From: Paraconiothyrium sp. Pb-2020
Lineage: Eukaryota > Ascomycota > Dothideomycetes > Pleosporales > Didymosphaeriaceae
Assembly (NCBI GenBank): GCA_022419385.1
Contig: JAJUBI010000010.1
Span: 434,001-498,000 of the forward strand
Reading direction: 5' to 3'
Length of the DNA stretch: 64,000 bases
The translations under genes and the position numbers were made by a program. The stretch's first letter is position 1. The number at the start of each line of letters is the position of its first letter. The notes below the pieces were generated by a model. The model saw only the letters and a program-made list of their open reading frames with translations, made no database searches and was not told where the DNA came from. Below, in pieces: positions 33,138-44,800 of the stretch.

Positions 33138-33890
33138 ATGGGAAAACTCAACACAGCCATCAAACTCGGCCAGACCGCCGTTCAGGTCGGCCGCAACGCG
33201 CAAGACCTCCACGCCACCACCACCGAACTCCGCACAACGACCACCGAACTCCGCGCCATGGACAAGCGCGAGCTCGGCCGCGCCGCGGGACACGCCGCCT
33301 ACACAGAAGGCGCTGCAAAGGGCAAGGACCTCGGGAAGACATGGCTCAAGACGTTCGAGGTCGTGCCCCGCATGGTATGCCGCGGTCTGCAGTTCCTCTT
33401 CGCCCTGATCGCCTGCGGTTTCTACAGCTATGCGAACCACAAGGACGGCGAAGGAATCGCGCCGGAATGGCTATTTGCCCTTACCATCTGCGGGCTGTCG
33501 GCCACCACGGCGGTGCTGTTCGCCCTGGCGACGCCGTTGGGCGCAATCCCCTGCATCGGCAGTAGGATCAAGCTGTGCAAAACATACCGCGCATTCGCCT
33601 GGGATCTGGTCCTCTTTGTGTGCTGGCTTGTTACCTTCGCACTCTTCGCCGGCATCTTCCTGCACCGGGATAACGATGAGGTGTACAAAGGCGCGAAGCC
33701 CGCACCCATGAAGGTCGCAGTATGGATCGACTTTGTTAATGTTTTGCTGTGGTTGGCGTCCGGGGTGTACGGGGCGCTGAAGACGTTTCTGGGCGACAAG
33801 GCGGATCAGATAACGGAGAAGCTGGGTACCAAGATGTTTGGGAGGAAGGAGGAGCCGGCGAAGGCGGTTGGATATGCGGAGAGCGTTTAG
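33138..33890 (+). CDS. Four-helix integral membrane protein, MARVEL-like
   Basis: Intronless, 250 residues, start context gcaaaATGg. The N-terminal 75 residues are soluble, with a duplicated TTTELR motif (28-33 and 34-39) and a basic stretch. Four hydrophobic helices follow: about 79-99 (LQFLFALIACGFYSYA), 111-134 (WLFALTICGLSATTAVLFAL), 152-175 (AFAWDLVLFVCWLVTFALF) and 191-213 (VAVWIDFVNVLLWLASGVYG). A charged cytosolic tail ends AESV. The arrangement, with helix-3 Trp/Asp and helix-4 Trp, resembles fungal MARVEL-domain proteins, which act in plasma membrane or vesicle domains. The match is by topology and flavour, not by a diagnostic motif. It is the last intact gene before the repeat block at 35.2 kb. 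Confidence 0.75.
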   Translation: MGKLNTAIKLGQTAVQVGRNAQDLHATTTELRTTTTELRAMDKRELGRAAGHAAYTEGAAKGKDLGKTWLKTFEVVPRMVCRGLQFLFALIACGFYSYANHKDGEGIAPEWLFALTICGLSATTAVLFALATPLGAIPCIGSRIKLCKTYRAFAWDLVLFVCWLVTFALFAGIFLHRDNDEVYKGAKPAPMKVAVWIDFVNVLLWLASGVYGALKTFLGDKADQITEKLGTKMFGRKEEPAKAVGYAESV

Positions 33891-35200
33891 ATAGATGCTA
33901 CAGATCTGTGGTCTCAGATGATCGGCGGTCTCAAGGGTCGTACTGTAAGCGTGCTATCAACAAATTTACGTGAACATACACTCTGCTACCGGCGAGAGGG
34001 TGTCCTATGAGCTGCGCCCAACCGCGTGGTAACGCTATGCTAAGCTAATCACTTAATATGAGGCGATAAGTAAGGCTATCTCTGAGCACCTTGTGTTCAG
34101 GCCTTAAGATGGATCTTAGCACGCCAGCCAAGCAAGCAGTAAGTGAGTGCGCAGGGTCTGGCGGATGGGCGCTGGGAAAATGTTATGTGTAACATGCCTC
34201 AGAAGTAGGCTCGATACCTCGTCTCGAAATGCAGCCAATGATGGTAATTCGCACTTTGCCCTGCTAGGGAAAACGTCTTAGGGTTAGGGCTCCCGTTAAC
34301 GCAGGCTTTGGACCTTTTACATGGCTCGTGGAATTCAGCGACATCGTCCCGGATCAGCAACTGAACCACTTTGCGGCTGCTGCTTTGAGCCCTACGGCTT
34401 TGGGCCCAGTTTCAGTGTTGTGTTTCAGTTTGTAGTGTTCTCCTCGTGAGCCGATCTGCGCGAAGGGGCTGGTGGGATTAAGGAAGGAAGGCAAGCTTAT
34501 ACGTCTAGGACAACGCCACTAAGCGTCTATAGGGCAATGTCGATACAGAGTGGAGGCTTGGGTATGCCTGTACTTTTGCTAGGCGCATTCATTGAGCTGG
34601 GTTTGGGCACGTCTTGTATGTTTTCTCCATGAGTCTAAATCGATCAAGTGCATCGGAAGGTCGAGGAACGATAAAGTCTGTGTTGTTAGCTAATTTAAGG
34701 ATACAAATGAGCAGAATGTCTGTGCACGAGACTCTGTCGCCTTCTCGCCTAAAAGAATACGCCTCGATTCTGCAGCACAATAATTTGGGATTGCTTCACT
34801 TGGCCCCTGAGCTCAAGTATATCGGGTTCAGATAGAATGTTATAATAACCCCATCTATTACGCAGCTTCACCGTCCCATCACGCGGTCTTTCAATCATTT
34901 GATGGTGAATCGAGACTTCCACCATTAGAGCTGCCAGGTTGATCTTCTCTGGGCCTTGGGTCTCGGGAGGCGTGGCTTGGGTAGGTTGGCTCTTGCACCC
35001 TCCATGGGACGGTCGATTGACATTAGTAGGCTAGACCCAATAACGTCACGACAGTCTTCCAGAGTCTATCAACACATTAAGGTAGTATTACGGCGCGGCC
35101 CGGTCGCTATCGCACACAAGAGGGACTACGAGGAACGGTGCGTCTCAAACAGTGATAGCTGGACAGAGGTGATGAAGTCGCGGCTCCAGAGCTAATGAAT
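33891..35200. other. No gene recognised; border of the large repeat block
   Basis: Normal composition, with short plus-strand open stretches (34614-34835, 34956-35195) that have no domain. A two-unit TTAGGGTTAGGG occurs at 34278-34289. At about 35200 the sequence turns into TpA-rich repeat text. Confidence 0.45.
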
Positions 35201-35309
35201 GGAGTGTAGGTTAGTATAACGATGCAATGTGAGCAATATAATACTAGTAGACTAAGTATTAGGCGTGAAACTAATACTCCCTTTGCTCTATGTCTAGGTA
35301 AGTGCTTCT

Positions 35310-35445
35310 GTTTAATATAGAGAAAATGGGGGTCTTACTACCCCTACTAGGTTGTGGAATAACTAATAGGAGCTATAGGCTAACAGAACTATATATATAT
35401 ATATTAATAGAAGTTATAGGCTAATAGAGCTATATATTTACTAAG
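35310..35445. repeat. Leader-related fragment and a 31-bp direct repeat
   Basis: gtttaatatagagaaaat (35310-35327) recurs at 37097-37114 in the leader of the minisatellite. Just after it, a unit like taataggagctataggctaa is repeated once (about 35363 and 35405) on either side of a short TA run. This marks the left border of the big block. Confidence 0.5.
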
Positions 35446-35648
35446 TAGTATTTAAACTTAGCTTCTTATTTATATTATATATCTATAAATTTCTTTCTAG
35501 TAGTCTCTAATATAATATTTAATATATTATACACTAAATATGCCCCTAAAGCTTAACTAAAGTACTAAAAAGAAGACTACCTATAAGAAAAAGGTAAACT
35601 AAAAGGCTATACTTAAAAGAAAAAAATTTCTAAAGAATTTAACTCTAT

Positions 35649-35835
35649 TATTATAGCTACTACACCGCAATAGAATTATAGAAACTAATATAATAATAGT
35701 AGTAACTAGTTAGATTATAAGAATAAGTATTATAATTATAGGTTAGATATTAAGTATAATATAAACACATAATTAAGGTTATATAATTAGATTTATAGAT
35801 CTATAAATACTAAGAATATAAAGCTATAAAGCTTT
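35649..35835 (+). repeat. Partial LTR related to element 1
   Basis: The first 165-185 bp align with the LTR of element 1 (compare 41150 and 47677), including the shared runs taactagttagattataag and aattaaggttatataattag. The remaining part of the LTR is missing or too diverged to see. It is more RIP-degraded than either LTR of element 1, so it is an older solo or truncated copy. Confidence 0.75.
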
Positions 35836-36651
35836 AAAGGCCTATTCTACCCTTAAGATTAGGTAAAGGCTTAGTAAACCTTAAAAACTTTTTATTATAG
35901 ATTTATATATATATAGAAGTAAGGTAAGTGTATAATTCTAATACTACTCTTTACTAAGGTGTAGAAGTAATAGTAGTAGAGTTATTACTATATAAAGGTA
36001 GTAGTATTAGTATTTACTACTAAATTACTACTAAATTAGGTAAGGTAGTACTTAGCAAAACGCTAATCTTATTCTAGGTTTTATACTAACTACACTAAAC
36101 TAAACTAGAAATAAAATACTAACTATACTCTACTATTCTCTACTATCTCTTTCTTCTTTCTACTACCTCCCCCCCTATCTTCTATTACTATCTAGACTAT
36201 CTATATAGCTACCTTCTACCTTCTACCTATATACTTACTACCTCTACCCTTTTTACCTACCTCTTTAGCACTATAGGGAGGCCTAAAAAGTACCTTATAA
36301 AAGAAGCCTAAGCTAAGGCTAAGTAACTATAGAACTAAAGGTACTAGTAGTATAAAAATAAGTATAATAAGAATTTATCTACTTTTACTTAGGCTAAATT
36401 TATTTACTATAAGCCTACCCTACCTAATACGCCTATATCTACTAACCTAGGTACTAGCCTTTAAATAGGTATAAAGATTTAGGTCCCTAAAGACTTTCTA
36501 CTATACTACCCCTAGCTAGAAGAGTTACCTAAGAAGCCTCTAAGAGAAGCACTTCTAATAGAGAAGTAGAATAAGTAGCTAGGCCTAGGCTAGGGCTAGA
36601 ACCTAGTTCTAGTTTAGATAGATAAGCCTAGCCTTACTCTATTTAGGTATA

Positions 36652-36694
36652 GCCCTAGCCCTAGCCCTAGTGCTAGTGCTAGCACTAGTGCTAG
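36652..36694. repeat. CCCTAG/TGCTAG hexamer repeat
   Basis: Three CCCTAG units are followed by tgctag/cactag variants. It is not the fungal telomere repeat (TTAGGG/CCCTAA). It is read as Ser-rich coding repeats of the fossil ORF. Confidence 0.6.
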
Positions 36695-36851
36695 TATAAC
36701 TAGCCCTATAGTAGTATAACTAGTTATACTAAGACTTATACCCTAGTTACCTAGTTAAAATAGCATCTTTTTAGGCTAGTTAGGCCTACTATAGCTACTA
36801 TTTATACCTAGACTTCTATTCTGGCTCCCTATAAGAATAAGGCCCTAGTAG

Positions 36852-36940
36852 CTAGAATTAGAATTAAGATTAGTATTAGAATTAGTATTAGAATTAGTAT
36901 TAGGTTTAGAATTAAGTTTAGAATTAGTATTAGGTTTAGA
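36852..36940. repeat. 12-bp tandem repeat (ttagaattagta)
   Basis: About seven diverged units of a 12-bp motif, variants with gttt in place of gtat. It lies inside the fossil ORF and would keep frame. Confidence 0.65.
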
Positions 36941-37053
36941 AAGAAGAGAGAATATACCTTAGTTAAGCCTACTAGTAGTCTAGCCTACCCTACTAGCGCC
37001 TAGCGTAGTAGGGAGCCAGTTTAGAAGTACTACTTTAGTAGAAAAGAGTATAG

Positions 37054-37165
37054 CCTAGTATTACTCTCTTTAGTCCTAGTCCAGCTTATACACCCAGTTT
37101 AATATAGAGAAAATTAATACAAATTTATTAAGTTAGAGTAGGCACCTATAGCTAATAGATAAAGT
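37054..37165 (+). repeat. Leader preceding 41-bp array, copy 1
   Basis: About 110 bp are shared with 63615-63735. Both copies contain cacccagtt, atatagagaaaatta and ttaagttag(g/a)g. Copy 1 carries more transitions to T/A than copy 2. Upstream of the shared cctagtatta the two loci diverge. Confidence 0.8.
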
Positions 37166-37636
37166 AACTAAAAGTTAGTATAGAAGCTTAGCTAATAGAT
37201 ATAATAATCTAAAAGTTAGTATATAAGCTTAGCTAATAGATATACTAATCTAAAAGTTAGTATATAAGCTTAGCTAATAGATATACTAATCTAAAAGTTA
37301 ATATATAAGCTTAGCTAATAGGTGTACTAATCTAAAAGTTAATATATAAGCTTAGCTAATAGGTATACTAATCTAAAAGTTAGTGTATAAGCTTAGCTAA
37401 TAGATATACTAATCTAAAAGTTAATATATAAGCTTAGCTAATAGGTATACTAATTTAAAAGTTAGTGCGTAAGCTTAGCTAATAAATATACTAATCTAAA
37501 AGTTAGTGTGTAAGCTTAGCTAATAGATATACTAATCTAAAAGTTAGTATATAAGCTTAGCTAATAGATATACTAATCTAAAAGTTAGTATATAAGCTTA
37601 GCTAATAGGTATACTAATTTAAATTTTAGTATATAG
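37166..37636 (+). repeat. 41-bp minisatellite, copy 1 (about 11 units)
   Basis: The repeated unit contains aagcttagctaatagatat, then actaatctaaaagttagt and a variable tata/gcgta. About eleven AGCTTAG occurrences are spaced at 41 bp. ACTAA/TTAGT within each unit can form a small stem. Because 41 is not a multiple of three, an ORF through the array cycles through all frames every three units (123 bp). Confidence 0.9.
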
Positions 37637-37639
37637 CTT

Positions 37640-40600
37640 TATTACTTATTATATTAATAATTATTATAATACTAACCTTATAATGCCACTAAAAAAGCCA
37701 CCACTAGGCTGTATAGAAGAGGAAAAAAAAGAAGTAAAGTATAAATATAATTAACTTACCTATTAAAAATAGAAATAGCAGAATATAGAAGAAGCTATAT
37801 AGTGCTAGACACTAGACCCCTATTAATATACTCTTAGTTCTATAACTGGCCAATACTACCTCTATTACTAGGTTAGTAATAAAAATACTAATAATAATAA
37901 ACTTATATGCCTAGTCTATAATCCTGTATACCTTAGCCTACTAAGGCCTTAGTTTATAGGGCATCTTACCCTCTACTATATATATAAATTACCCTAATCT
38001 ATATACTACTACTACTACTATCTAAGTATTTTACTACCTACTCTCTAAGTATATATACTACTTACTACCTAAATACCTATACTACCTATTACCTAAGCAC
38101 GCATACCCTAAGTGCCTATACTATAAGTAACTATACTATACTACTATTATTATACTTATAAACCTACTATCCTAGGTTATATACTTCTACTAGATATATA
38201 TATTCTAGAGACCCTAAACTAAGTAGTAGCCTAGATACTAGAGTACTAACTACCTAACTAAAGAGGCCTTAAATACTAGAGCCATCTAAACTATATATCC
38301 TATATAACTATATATACTAGAGAATTTAATCTAATTAGCCTTATATTATATAAACCCTAGTAGCCTATAATAATTTAACTATACCTACTTTATTCTATAG
38401 AGATAAGATATTACTACTTAAAGCATAGTTTAAAGAATGGCTAAACTATAATAGTAACTCTAAAATACTTTCTATACAGCTACCTACTGCTAATATCCCT
38501 AATTATTACTATAAATAGAGAGTAATAGTAATAGAAGACATACTATTTATATAGTAGCTAAGATATATATTAATTAAAATACTTCTTATATAATCTAACC
38601 CCCTAATACACCCTAATATAACAATATAGTATACCTAAATTATTAAGTTAGAGTATACTACCTTATACCTAAGCACTTACTCTATTTTATAGTAGATAGG
38701 CTAATAATCTACTAATAGACTTCTAAAATAATTAATAGTTCTCTACCCTACTAACTAAGACTAGATAATATAGTAATCTTCTTATATAATGTATATTAGT
38801 TATATATAACTATTTAGCCCTAAAATGTAAAGGTGGCCTTACTATTATTTAGATAATAGAATACCTATCTAAAGTAGAAATAACCTTTATAAATATAGTA
38901 GTATTTTTAGTACCTTAACCCTTAATACTATCTAACATCTTACTATTATATTCTAAGAAATAGAGAAATATTTTTTAATACTAAAGTCTATCTCTTACTA
39001 GAACTAACTAAGAAATAAATACTCCCCTAATATTAAATCTAAATAAGTCTAAGACAGAATACCTTATTTAATTAGGTTTTTACACTATTAAATAAGTATT
39101 TAATATTAATAGTATTATATTCTCTCCTAGTAGCCTTAGTATATTCTAAGATAATATTAAATTCTTATTTCTACCTACCTTTATAGAAAGCTTTAATAGA
39201 AACTAAGGTATATTATTCCTACTAGTTATTCTCTATAAATACTATAATATCTTATTCTATACTACTAACTTATTCTAATATTATATTTTCTAGCCTTACT
39301 TTTCTAACTTCTATATAGTATATAGGAAGCGCACTACAGTATAATTATAATATATAAAAAACTATATTCTAGAAGCTTAGATAGATAATATTATATTTCT
39401 AGCCCTTAAAGCTACTAGCTATAGCTTCTAGTCTATATATAACCTAATATACTTTACACATATTATAGCAAACTTATATATTAAGTAAGAAAGTAGGATA
39501 CATTTCTCTAGCCATAGCCGTATTAATATCTAGAGACTAGTAAGTACTACTATACTTACTTTATTATAGAATAAGATTATTAAGCTTGCCTATACTATTT
39601 ATATTAAGAATATAGACTTACTAGATAATATTTTTTAAAATACTACTTTTATTATTATAAGATATAACCTAAAAAATATTATCTTAGAAGCTATAAGTCT
39701 ATACTTAAATATTAAATATATTAGAACAATATATTAAGACCTATTAGAATACAAAATATATTAATCTAAATAGGTTTATCTTAACTTTGTAATGCAAACT
39801 AATTTACTAAAGGTATAACTATGCTTAGAAAGAGATAATATAATTAATACTAATAGATAACTTCTGTATAGTAAACTGTATATTAGTAACCCCTATATAC
39901 TATTTCTTTACTAGAACTAATACAGAAACTGCTTCTATTAAACTCTAAGAGAATAATATAATTTAGTCTTTAGATATTATACTTACTAAAGTATATAATA
40001 CTAATAAAAAGCTACTATATCTACTAATTTACAAATATAGAGTATTTTTAGACTAGAAATTAGAACTGCTAGTATATATAAACAAAATATTACAACTATA
40101 AAAGGCTACTTATATATTTAAGTAACTCTGCAACTAAGTCTATATTATAAAGAAGTATATACACTAGGCACTAGCTAATAATAGTATCTTTTCTAACTAC
40201 TAAGAGTTCTGTCTAGTCTTACCTATATTTAGATAACTCGCCGATATTTATACTACTAATGGCCACATATATACTATACTAGGTAGTAACTAAATACACT
40301 AACTATACTAGTTACTATATATATAGAATATAAATAACTTTTATATATAAAAATATAACAGATAACTTACTGCTCTAGAAGCTGTTATAGTAAATATAGT
40401 AACTAAAAACCCTAATATATAGAAATAAGACCTAAATAGTCTTATAGCTACTACTATAGTATATACTTTAAGCCTTATATTATAATATTATAGCCTTAAA
40501 GAGAGGAATATGCAAGCACTTACTATAGATAAAAGATAGCTATAACTAAAAATATATAATAAATAAGGCTAGACCTAGAGAACCTACTTAAAATATTAAG

Positions 40601-41149
40601 GTCTTAAATATACTAAATTTATATCTATATATAGTATAATCTAGATCCCACACCGCCTTTGCTATTAGAACAACTTAATACTAACCTTTTAAATTTAAAA
40701 ATATCTATACTTAGATATATACTATTATATTCTTTAAAAATTAAAGAATAATACCCTAATCTTATATATCTATACACGAGAGAGTTAAATTCTATAATAC
40801 TTAGATACCTTAATAGAAGAAGCGTTACAAGAATATTTATTTTTTTTATTAAGAAGGTAGTCTTAAATTTTCTTATATATAATACTACTCTATATCTAGG
40901 TATATAACTAATTCGTGTAAACTTCTATTAGTAAATAATAGTTAGAGTATATAGGTAGATTCTATATTAATATATAATAATTCTACTAATAAGCTAAGAT
41001 AAGCAACCCTAGTAGAGAAAGTATAGAGATTCTATTATACTAGACTATTTATACCTACCTCTCTAACCTTAGAGTGAAACCTAATAAAATCTACTATACT
41101 AAAGTAAATAGTAAGGTATATAATAAAATCTTCTTTACTATATAGGTAA
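37640..41149. mobile_element. Older unidentified repeat, left of element 1
   Basis: TpA-rich text with many TAA/TAG codons in all frames. It continues on the other side of element 1 at 48147 once element 1 and one GGTAA copy are removed. Plus-strand frames keep some protein-like pieces (about 37790, SYIVLDTRP; about 40800, RELNS and RRSVTRIFIFF), but I cannot name a family. A TTATTAAGTTAGAG motif lies at 38640-38653. Confidence 0.45.
41145..41149. repeat. Target-site duplication GGTAA, left
   Basis: GGTAA immediately before the 5' LTR of element 1 matches GGTAA at 48142-48146. Confidence 0.85.
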
Positions 41150-41614
41150 TGTTACGGCTGCTACGCTACAACGGAATTACGGGAACCAACGTAATAACGG
41201 CAGCGACTAGTTAGATTATAAGGATAAGTATTACAATTATAGGTCGGATGCTAAGCACAATATGGATACGTAATTAAGGTTATATAATTAGATCTATAAA
41301 TCTGTGGGACAGAGCTATAGAGCCTAAATCTATAGGATCTATATACAGAGCCTATAGAGCCTAGGTTAAATAGCAGTATATAGAGATAACGGATTACCGC
41401 TAGTAATCTCTTATTATTAATCTATAATATAGTTTACTGCATCTAGTTTCCTTACAGAAGATTACCCTTAAGTCTTTAGCAACACATTCTTATTGTAGTA
41501 ATTAATTAACACTTAAACCCCTACGTAACTTATACAACCCTGCACACTACTTATCTCTTACTAGAACCCTAACTAGGCCGCAGCTTACTACAGTGTCAAG
41601 AAGGTTCTATTACA
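41150..41614 (+). repeat. 5' LTR of element 1
   Basis: 465 bp. It begins TGTTACGG and ends ATTACA. Compared with the 3' LTR it keeps the TG...CA ends and more C/G at its start. Confidence 0.92.
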
Positions 41615-41879
41615 CTTTAATAATTATGTTTTAAGAGTCTCTATAGGTACGTACCTAAGTTACCCTTACTAAATAATAGCTCCTATAGTGAACTAACTAA
41701 CGTTATTAGACCTAACAGATCTGGTCTAGATAAAGAAACAACTTAACCACCTAAACAAAGAAAACCAAAGGTAAAAGGATGCCTACAATAAGTTAGTAGA
41801 ATAAGTAAGAGCTATATTGGAAGGGAAGGGAGAAGGGGCTAACAAAATAATAAAGAAATAAATCTAGTAAATAGAGCTT

Positions 41880-44800
41880 AGAATAAGGAGCAGACCCTTA
41901 AAACTAGCTAATCTAGAAAAATTTAATAGAATAAGGACTAAGCTTAGGGGGTTCCTAGCCTCTATATCCCTCTATTTAGATTTGAATTGAGAATACCTTA
42001 GAGAAGAAGATTAGAAAGTGGCTTATATAGCAACTTACTTTATAGGCAAGGTAATGGACTGGTTTAACAGTTACCTTACAGACTAGAGGGCAAACTAAGT
42101 AGATAACTAGAAAATAGAAACTAATCTTGTCTTTGTAAGTTATGCTTATTTTAAGTAAAAACTCTAACTAACCTTAGGATATTAATGCGGAATGCTAGCC
42201 AAAAACTCTTAAAGCTCTAACAAATTAAGACAGTGGTAGCCTACGTATTAGTGTTTAAACAGCTGGCCAATAAGGTCTTAGACTATAGAGAACAGGCCCT
42301 AATATAAAAGTTCTATAAAGGGCTTAAGTTAGACATTAGGTACAAAATAATTAGAATGGAGAAACAACAACTCTACCACAATAATTAAATAAGCTGTCTA
42401 AGTAGACAATAAGTTATTCCTGTGGAAATAAGATAATAAAGGAGAAGGATACAGCGCAAATAGCTAAAACTATAAAACCTATAATAAAGGGGATCTAATG
42501 GTCTTAGATGCCAACAAAGAAAAGGGATTAAGTTAGAACGTAATAAAGAAAAGTAATATAAGGAAGGTGCTTACTTTAGCTATAGTAAGAAGGGCTATAT
42601 AGCTAGGAACTGCCTAAGCAAAAGCTAGGAAAAGTCTATAAAAGGTACTAAGAAGGAGAACTAAAGAAGCAGAAACCTTAAAGGAAACTAAAGAAAAACT
42701 AGCTAGTAGTAAGAAATATAAGGCCACCTATTAGGCTAAGTATTCTAAGATATGTATATATTACATAAAGATGAAAAAGGACACGGGATACTAGCCTATG
42801 AGAAAGGCTAGCGGCAACTTAGGAAGGACTAGATAATTCTATAGCTAGAGAAGTAAAAGCCCAAGTCTAGAATTCTATAATACTAAAGATTTAGAAAGCA
42901 AATCTAATAATAATAAAGAGACAGTAACTTAGATAGATTAATGGATACCCTATCTAGTTAACCCTAAAAGGGGACGAACCCTTCTCCTTATTACTAGTAT
43001 AGAAGGCACCTATGTCCCCAGCAAAAACGTCGCATAGAGGAATTAAATATTTCAGCCTATAGACTAACGTATAAAGCAGCTAGACTAGTTAAGACTAAAG
43101 ATATATAATAAATAATTAAAGGCCTACGCTTCTACATAAGAATTTATATAGGAAACTATCTATAAGGTTTACAAAAACTAAAAGATCTAGTTTCTACAAA
43201 ATACAAAGTTTATAAGCTTTAATAAATAGGTGGAATAAAACATAGTTCTAGTAAGGGAAATGCTAAATAAATAAGAGTGGGCTTAGATTGCTAATAAAAT
43301 TAAATAGGTAGATGAAGCTATACACCTTAAGTTATAATAAAGTACTAGATCCTAATTAAAGAAGAACGCTTAGATAAGCTAGTAAAACTAATTAAAGAGA
43401 TAACCCCTAAACACTAACTAAACACCTAGCACATTATAAGTTATTATAAATATTATGTATTATAGATAACTGCCTAATATATCTAACTCTAAAAAGAAAA
43501 CATACGCCTTCCTAATATAGGTAATAGATAACCCCCATAATAACCTGTCCTAAGGGACAAAGTACACAGGTGGCACCTAGAAAAGAAGTATAGGGGATAC
43601 CTAGTATTAGCCCCTAAACCCCTCTTACTAATTAAATATATAAAAGGGACCTTAGTATAAGTGCCCTAAGAATAAGTGCCCTTAGCATGTAGCAAGAAGA
43701 TATAGACAAAGTATTAGCTAAAAGGTAAGAAAGCCTTAAGAGGTATATAGGGACCACACATTATAATTTAGAGAGAATACTAAGGAAAACTAATTAGAGT
43801 AATAATTAATAGTAGAGTAATGTAAAACTTTATCTCTAAGGACTTTGTAGGACGAAGGGCTCCACTATACTAAAAATAGAGAAAAGGACCCTATTTAATA
43901 TTAAGGGACTGCCTTTTAGGAACAAATCATATAGAAATAACGCCAGAAACCTTCCTATCTAAGGGACTGGTTATTAACAACTTTATTATAGACTTAGCTA
44001 AGATAGATAATTAGCAAGATGTAATTCTAGAAATGCTATAGCTAAGCTAGGTTAACCTAACTATCTACTAGGGAAAACAAGTCTAATACCTATTGGCTGG
44101 CAGCTAATAAGGAACTCACCCTAGGGATACTAGATTAATACTAGAGATTTGCAGACATCTTTAACAAACTAGAAGATACCTTCCGGAACATGCTAAATAG
44201 GACTGTAAGATTAGACTAGAGGAAGAAAAATAACCCACATAGGGACTATATATAAAATAACTAAATAAGAACTTAAGGTCACTAAATAATATATTAAGAA
44301 TAACCTTAAATAGAAATATATTAGGCCTTCTTAGTCTCTGCTGCTTATAGGGTTACCTTTTAGAAAAGAAAGACGACTAGAACTATAGTTCTGTATTAAC
44401 TTTAGAAAAACAAATGCGATTACAATTAAAATAGGTATCTATTACCCTTAATATTAAATCTATAAGACTAACTCTAAGACGCAAAGATTTTACCTACTTA
44501 GATATAAAAAATGCGTACCACCAAATTAGGATAAAGAAGGTAAGAAATGGAAAACCGCCTTTAGAATAAAACTAGGGCTATTTAAGTATAATTTATACCC
44601 TTTAGGCTTACTAACGCCCAGCTATCTTTTAGAGATAAATTAACACTATGCTCTAAGGATGCATTAGCAAGTACACTATAGTATACCTAGATAATGTCTT
44701 AATATACTTAAATAATAAATAAGACACTAAAAGCATATAGAAGAAGTACTAAACTGTATAAGTAAGGCTAAGCTATACCTAAAGCTTAAAAAGCAAATTC

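Larger units (their letters stand above)
36273..37165 (+). pseudogene. Fossil ORF starting with a basic GRPKKY motif
   Basis: At 36273 ATA (RIP product of ATG) is followed by codons for GRPKKY, and a plus-strand frame then runs on with stops that are all TAA or TAG, as expected where CAA/CAG or TGG were hit by RIP. Low-complexity DNA at 36652-36694 (ccctag/tgctag units) reads as Ser-Pro/Ser-Ala repeats in this frame, and the 12-bp units at 36852-36940 read as Leu-Glu repeats. A pyrimidine-rich tract lies just upstream. The frame continues into the leader of the 41-bp array. The family is not recognised; an AT-hook-like N-terminus is possible. Because TG is rare everywhere here, lack of TGA is weak evidence. 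Confidence 0.35.

Noticed and set aside
34278..34289. TTAGGGTTAGGG as an interstitial telomere trace
   Set aside because: Only two units, with no degenerate extension; too short to separate from chance.
36652..36694. CCCTAG repeats as telomeric DNA
   Set aside because: The unit is CCCTAG, not CCCTAA, it changes to TGCTAG/CACTAG, and it fits a coding low-complexity tract in the fossil ORF.
37166..37636. 41-bp array as a CRISPR-like repeat
   Set aside because: Units are contiguous without unique spacers, in a eukaryotic transposon context.
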